This document shows positions 59,150-64,000 of a stretch of 64,000 nucleotides of DNA, piece after piece. Source of the stretch: Karstenula rhodostoma CBS 690.94 (Eukaryota > Ascomycota > Dothideomycetes > Pleosporales > Didymosphaeriaceae). Under the pieces are notes generated by a model. It made no database searches. It was given only the letters and a program-made list of their open reading frames with translations, and was not told the DNA's origin. Made by a program: the position numbers and the translations under genes. Numbering within the stretch: the first letter of the stretch is position 1; each line of letters begins with the position of its first letter. The DNA lies in assembly GCA_010093485.1 (NCBI GenBank), contig MU001495.1, forward strand, positions 1,507,470 through 1,571,469, read 5' to 3'.

Positions 59150-60094
59150 ATGAAGTTTTCCACTCTCGCCCTCGCCGCGCTGGCCCCCCCTCACTTTCGC
59201 GGCAGACTGCCAAAACGAAAACTTCGACTACGACCCGCTTAACATCTCCACCGCATCCGCCAAGCGCGCCCTCAACTCCCTCCGCACAAGAGACCTCCAG
59301 CATGTCGATATGTACTGGCACATCCTCGTGTCCAAGAACCCCGAAGGCGAGGACTGGGGCCCGTCCATTCAGAGCCAAGTCAACTTCCTAAACGCCCACT
59401 TCGAGCTCTGGGGATACCACTTGAACCTCAAGTTCACGACGTATGTGATCGGTGCGGAGTGGGCCAGTGACATCGATGTCGACAAGGAGAACAAGATGCG
59501 CACGTTGCACCAGGGCGACTACCAGACACTGAACATCTACCTCGTTGAGGGCGCTGGTGGAGGTATGTGCTCTAAACTATCCGTGGTAGCCATCGCTTTG
59601 CTGACTTATATACTTAGGTGTGTGCTCCCTTCCCGACGGCTCAGGGCAACCCATCTCGCAGGAACTGCTCGACTTTGATGGCTGCTTCGTGCCGCTGGAA
59701 GTCGGCCGCAGCGCAACCTCCGGCACTCTCGCGCACGAGATCGGCCACTGGTTCGGGCTCCTACACACCTTCCAAGGCGGCTGTGACGGCGACGGCGACT
59801 ACTGCGATGACACGGCGCCGCAGAACGAGCCTAGCCATGGCGCGCTGGCTACCCCTGGGGATTTGGGCAGCTGCCCTGCTGCAGACCAGTGTGGCAAGGG
59901 CCCCGTGAATGTGAAGAACTTTGTGAGTTTTCTATATGTCAATTCTTTAGGTGACGAAATTGCTAATGAAGAGGAAGATGGACTACACCGACTGCAGCCA
60001 GGAATTTACGCCCTGCCAGGGTGGACGCATGAATGTTGCCTGGCAACTTCGTGCTGGAAGGGCTCTGGCTGAAGGTGTGCAAGTTAAATGGTAG
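59150..60094 (+). CDS. Secreted M43 (pappalysin-type) metalloprotease with apparent frameshift
   Basis: An extracellular zinc endopeptidase of the MEP1 type. Coding segments: 59150-59562, 59618-59922 and 59978-60094 (introns 55 and 55 nt). The catalytic motif is HEIGHWFGLLH, and the Met-turn MDYTDC follows the last intron. Conserved stretches include WGYHLNLKF, LNIYLVEGAGG and CDGDGDYCDDT. The ATG at 59150 opens a good signal peptide (MKFSTLALAALA), but after a run of seven C bases at 59184-59190 the reading frame is one base off the rest of the protein. No plausible intron repairs it. This is either a real null allele, an assembly or sequencing error in a homopolymer, or a different start. 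Confidence 0.8.
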
Positions 60095-60578
60095 GGGGCT
60101 GTTTTGGCGCTGTGTTTCTGACATTTCCGCGCTATTTCGTTTCAGTTTCTCGTATCGCTTTTATCGGGTGTTTTAGCTTGGAGATCTGCATGGCGAATGA
60201 TTGGGGGCTAGATGCCTGCGCGCTTCAGTTCTAGGGCCTGCTGGACACAGGCACTTTTACTTTCTCATTGCACACTTAGGGCATAGCGACAAAATCTTTT
60301 GCATTTAGGGATGTATGGATCTTGGCGTATTTTCATGTCGAGATACCACTTACCACATTACTCCACATTGGGCTTCCATGCCAATAAGAAGACTGATGTA
60401 AGCTTAAACTCTCACCCCTCAAAATCTCGATCACTGACCCCAATATGGCTTGCACTACTACAAGTATCCATAATTCTTACTTGGCCCTGTATCTACGTAT
60501 AACTTCCCAGTCCTAACACACTGTCCTCATCTCTTCAGTATAATATGCATGAGCGCCATCGCGCAACAGTAGAAACAT
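60095..60578. other. Intergenic region
   Basis: 3' flank of the metalloprotease gene. Nothing else is seen. Confidence 0.5.
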
Positions 60579-61040
60579 TCATCGTATAAGCATACAAAAC
60601 CAGCGCACCTTTCCCACCCCCTTGAACCATCCCCCTAAAGTTTCACAACAATCTTTTAAAAACTCCACCCCTCCATCTGTCTCTCCATCGCCGCCTGACA
60701 AGCCTCCAACCCCCTCAGCCACCGGATGCGGGCCGAGCGCCTTCACCTTCTCGATGTTTTTCGTGCTGCTCACGGCGACGACCTTCACACCGGGCGCTAT
60801 GGCGTTGCGCCGACGGAGCTGGCGCCGCTCCAGATGAGGACGGACGTCCATGTGTGGTTTTTGGACGAGGGGGTGGAGGGGTACAGCAGACGCAGGGCCT
60901 TCTCGTTGTAGAGGATGTTTGCGACTGTAGAGAGGATGAGGGGGAGCATGGCGGGGCGGTGTAGGGAGGGACGGGTTTTTTTCTTGGACAACGAAGGTGG
61001 AGGTGCTGGAGTGGAGTCAAGTGTGTGGACGTCTTCATGG
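60579..61040 (-). pseudogene. Zinc-binding dehydrogenase (MDR) fragment
   Basis: Two frames together resemble the cofactor-binding centre of a medium-chain dehydrogenase/enoyl reductase. In one frame: LPLILSTVANILYNEKALRL, then SVLIWSGASSVGAT and a stop. In another frame, directly following: AIAPGVKVVAVSSTKNIEKVKALG. GxSSVG with a following VKVVAVSS strand is the Rossmann signature of this family. The N-terminal GroES-like domain and the rest of the C-terminus are absent, and the frame break lies at about 60800. I read it as a relic of a ToxD-like or quinone-oxidoreductase-like gene. Confidence 0.5.
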
Positions 61041-61846
61041 TAGACGTAGGTTAGTTTGGATCGTACAATCAACAGGATTGATCGCAACAGTGTGGTTCTT
61101 GATCACGTTTTTCCCTTCGCGGCCTTGCCGGCGTTTGGCATCGAAACCTCTCGGTCCTGAAGCCGAGTTTTCGCCTCGGGTATCCACGCTGCTTGATTCG
61201 ACATGGCGGAATCTGTGCTTGAAAAGGATGACTACCAGGCGTACGGAAGTGGCGGCGATAATGTAGTGATGCTTTCGACGTGATGATGATGCAGTTGATG
61301 GCCAGCTACCAAGAAAACGTGAATGTGAATCGTTGTAGTTTGTCAAGTGCTGGTCCAACTGAGCTTTCCACGATGCTTGATCCTTGCGGCTACATCACAG
61401 ATAATGTCCAAAGTCTTTATACACATCTTACGTAGCCTCGGGTCTGACCTTGGCTGTGAATGATGGGGAGGGGAGCCGGCGGTTTGCACACTTCTCCCCC
61501 TGTCAGCCCCGCGCGATGTTGGTAAGTTAGCAATAGTTATTGAAACAATTCGATGATAGTGCCAGTCATTGAGCGGTAGACCAAGTAGCGTAAGAGTCCA
61601 ATGAGCTGGTGCTTACGGGGGAGCAAACAGTATACTACAGCCGGTATGAAGCCTTGTAGAAGTCGAAAAGGAGCAAATTGTTTCAGTGACGGTCGGTGGA
61701 TAGCAGGAAGGCAAGCGCGATGGATACAAAGCATTGAATTAGCAATGGTCTGTGTTCTCCTATGAAGAATGATAAACCAAATCAGATACTGTACAGTTTT
61801 CTACAAGAACTTTACCTAATTTACAGTCCGTCTGTAGTGACCTGAA
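61041..61846. other. Intergenic region
   Basis: Flank between the dehydrogenase relic and the MRPL46 3' end. No gene is seen. Confidence 0.45.
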
Positions 61847-62983
61847 TCACCGCTCAGCCAACATGTTCTTGATTTGTCGCCAATAGTCCTCCTCCACCTC
61901 CTTCTGTATCTCGTCCTTAGCCAGCCACTTGAAATCTTTCAGGTCAAACTGGTTCTCTTTGAGGTTTGCCTGGCCAGCCATGATGCGAACCTTCATGAAG
62001 AAGGTCTTGAGACCGACCTCGTCCAGGCCAGCACCAGTCTTGAGCGCCTTGGTGTAATTGTGCTGGTAGTGGCCGATGGGAACGTTGCCCACTACCCAAG
62101 TGTTCATGTTGACGCCGGCGGAGTATTCGAGAATGCGGTATGCCGCCTACTTGTAGTTAGCCTCGCGAAACAGAGTTGTGATAGGTGCAACGATGCATAC
62201 CTCCTTCAATGTCTCCTTCTGCAGCCTGTCCTGCGGGAACATCCACCGCCCCTCCTTGTCCTTCACAAGCAGATAGAGCGTCCTCTGCAGCGCGCGGTTC
62301 AAACTCTTGACATCGTTCTTCTCGTCGGCTTCAGTGATTCGAGACATGGGTCGCTCGACCGCCTCGTGCTCGACCTTCTTAGGCGTGACAGCACTGGACA
62401 CGGCCTCGGCGGGCTGGTCCTCCAGGCCCGTCGTCTCGGCATCTTCCAGTAGCCTCTCGACTTGCCAGTTGAAGTCACTCTCCTTGGCACCGATCAGCAC
62501 TTCATCATTCCATGCTTCTTCGCCGTAGCCCTTGTATCGACCAATGTCCCTAGCAGGGGTCAACCGCTGTTTTATCTTTCGCTTCCATTCTCGGTCCGCG
62601 GGTGTTCGGTCTTTGTAGTAGAAGTATCGTGTGAAGGGCAATGCGGATCGCTCGTTGAGACGGCGCTGGTAGAGGAAGAAGGCAGATTCGAAGGGGTGGA
62701 GGTCGCGTGTGATCTGGGGAGGGCGAGAGAGGACGACACCGGTGTTTATGCCGTATGAGGTTTGCGTAGATGCTTGGGCGACGGGGGGGATGAGCTGAGC
62801 GGCCTGACCGTCGGTCTGAACAGCTGCAGCGGCTGCGGATGCGTAGCTGCGGGAGAGCGTGTCTCTACATGAGCGGCATATCGGCGTGCCTGTTTTCATC
62901 AGCACCAGCCTCGGCGGGCGTCAATTGAGATGCGTACCTGCTTTGGCAGCAAGGCGCCTCGTCGTCTGGTGTCCGGCGTTCAT
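61847..62983 (-). CDS. MRPL17: Mitochondrial large-subunit ribosomal protein mL46 (yeast Mrpl17)
   Basis: A component of the mitochondrial 54S ribosomal subunit with a NUDIX-like fold. Three exons, 62983-62938, 62889-62201 and 62146-61847 (introns 48 and 54 nt), give 344 aa. The short first exon starts MNAGHQTTRRLAAKAG, a basic presequence, and splices into TPICRSCRDTLSRSYA. Characteristic segments are VVLSRPPQITRDLHPFE, FFLYQRRLNERSALP, GRWMFPQDRL and the C-terminal GHYQHNYTKA and KTFFMKVRIMAGQANL. The ATG at 62899 lies inside the first intron and would give a poorer targeting sequence. Identification is from the characteristic NUDIX-like region and is firm. Confidence 0.9.
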
Positions 62984-63743
62984 CTGGGCATGACCGTGGC
63001 GCGTTGTCGACTGCGCTGCTGGCCGTTCATCTCGAAAAGTTTCGGGGCGGAGGTGCTTGCGGCCTAGCGCGTGTCTTGTGACTAAGCGCCTTTCAACCTT
63101 CATTTTCTTCAGCGCGCCGCCCCAAACGCTTCCTTCTTCAATCTCATGGCACCTATCCTTATCCCCAGTATTCTCTATTTCAAATGAGATAATGGTCATT
63201 TACCGGTGCCTAGAAGAATCGAACAGTCTTTTTCGCTAGCCGTACCTTCAAAATTATTCCAAGGCGTACAGCTAGATAGATCCTGCTCACATTCCCATCA
63301 GCGTCATACCACGCGCTTTGCTGCCACCTTTCGTGTCCTCCATGTACTGTCTTCTTTAAAGGCGGCAATATGCCCTGGAAGCTTTTTACATGCGTTGCTA
63401 CGAACTGCGTCGTGGACACGTGGATATGCTCTCGTTGTGTTGACAGCCTCGAGATGCCGCAATATGTGCTCACGCACAAGGTCGGCATGCTTCGAGGTTG
63501 ATCATTCTTCAGCAGCCAGGATTGAATTAAGTCGTTATACCTAAAGCAGTAATTGATTCTACGTGTACGTGTACGTGTACGCAACTGCCCGCCGTTCCAT
63601 CTCGAGTGCTGTGCGAGACTGCGAGTACATGTCGGCGTCGACTTTCGCCGACGCCAAGACCAATTTTTGAGAAACAGAACGCGTCCCGCGAAGCTCCCAG
63701 GCACCTCACCGCAACCCCTCAGATACCCCTCTCTACACCCAAA
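62984..63743. promoter_or_regulatory. Divergent promoter region, MRPL46 and CCT8
   Basis: 760 bp between opposed start codons. It contains a short (TACGTG) tandem repeat, about 3.5 copies, at 63560-63580. No gene is supported. Confidence 0.4.
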
Positions 63744-64000
63744 ATGTCTCTCTCAATACCAAACGCCCCGAACGCTGGGCTCTTCAAGCAGGGCTACCAG
63801 AAGTACACCTCCCATCTGCCCCTCATCTGCCCCGTATGCACAGCTAACCACCCCACAACAGCTACGACGCCGAAGATGGAGCAGTCATCCGCAACATTGA
63901 CGCATGCCGGACGATTGCCCAGACCGTTCAGACTTCGCTCGGACCATATGGCCGCAACAAGATCGTCATAAATCACTTGCAGAAGATGATATTAACCAAC
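63744..64000 (+). CDS. CCT8: Chaperonin subunit CCT8 (TCP-1 theta), 5' part only
   Basis: A subunit of the cytosolic TRiC/CCT chaperonin, which folds actin and tubulin. Exon 1 is 63744-63802 and exon 2 begins at 63862; a 59-nt intron splits an Asn codon, joining LFKQGYQ to NYDAEDGAVIRNIDA. The family nucleotide-binding start TSLGPYGRNKIVINHLQKM is visible. The gene runs off the right edge of the window, so only about 66 codons are present. The ATG follows an aaaATGTC context and starts MSLSIPNAPNAGLF, the usual CCT8 N-terminus. Confidence 0.96.

Overview
The window is nuclear DNA of a filamentous ascomycete (Pezizomycotina, plausibly a Dothideomycete). Genes carry short GT-AG introns of about 40-190 nt (one of 300 nt), spacing is compact, and the set is typically fungal: a spliced arginine attenuator peptide uORF, a GRAM/VASt Lam protein, CDC42, an M43 protease, a P450, a PTH11-type membrane protein, DUF3328 proteins and Zn2Cys6 factors. 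I see no rRNA, tRNA, CRISPR or intact transposon. Exon boundaries were read by eye from splice signals and reading frame; no search was run.

Left third (1-29.7 kb), mostly housekeeping: ribokinase, an orphan 541-aa protein, MCM5 divergent from VPS54, a gene-poor stretch (10.2-14.4 kb) with two small ORFs, a seven-helix rhodopsin-like membrane protein divergent from a cytochrome P450, a small two-helix membrane protein, a 1250-aa Lam/Ysp2-type sterol transfer protein divergent from an MIT-domain (Atg38/NRBF2-like) protein, and the mitochondrial arginine-specific carbamoyl-phosphate synthase small subunit with its arginine-sensing leader peptide.

Accessory core (30.0-41.0 kb), the most interesting region. 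A secreted precursor (34665-35651) carries four kexin-delimited copies of an aromatic core beginning DDPGFQWASNFNWI, plus a fifth cut by a stop codon. Two DUF3328/UstYa-type membrane oxidase genes lie within 5 kb, each with two HxxHC motifs. An orphan 176-aa ORF sits between them. A secreted GH3 beta-glucosidase and a transcription factor with two Zn2Cys6 clusters follow. This looks like a compact dikaritin-like RiPP locus: the precursor enters the secretory pathway, Kex2 frees the repeats, and the UstYa proteins could oxidatively cross-link them. I do not recognise the core peptide.

Right third (42.4-64 kb): CDC42 with an extended basic tail, a 943-aa Ser/Pro-rich coiled-coil protein, a Prr1-like kinase, a fragmentary thioredoxin-fold-like ORF, an Acinus-like SAP protein, an OSTalpha/TMEM184 transporter, a long empty stretch, an M43 metalloprotease with an apparent frameshift in its signal peptide, a zinc-binding dehydrogenase relic, mitochondrial ribosomal protein L46 and the start of CCT8, which runs off the window end.
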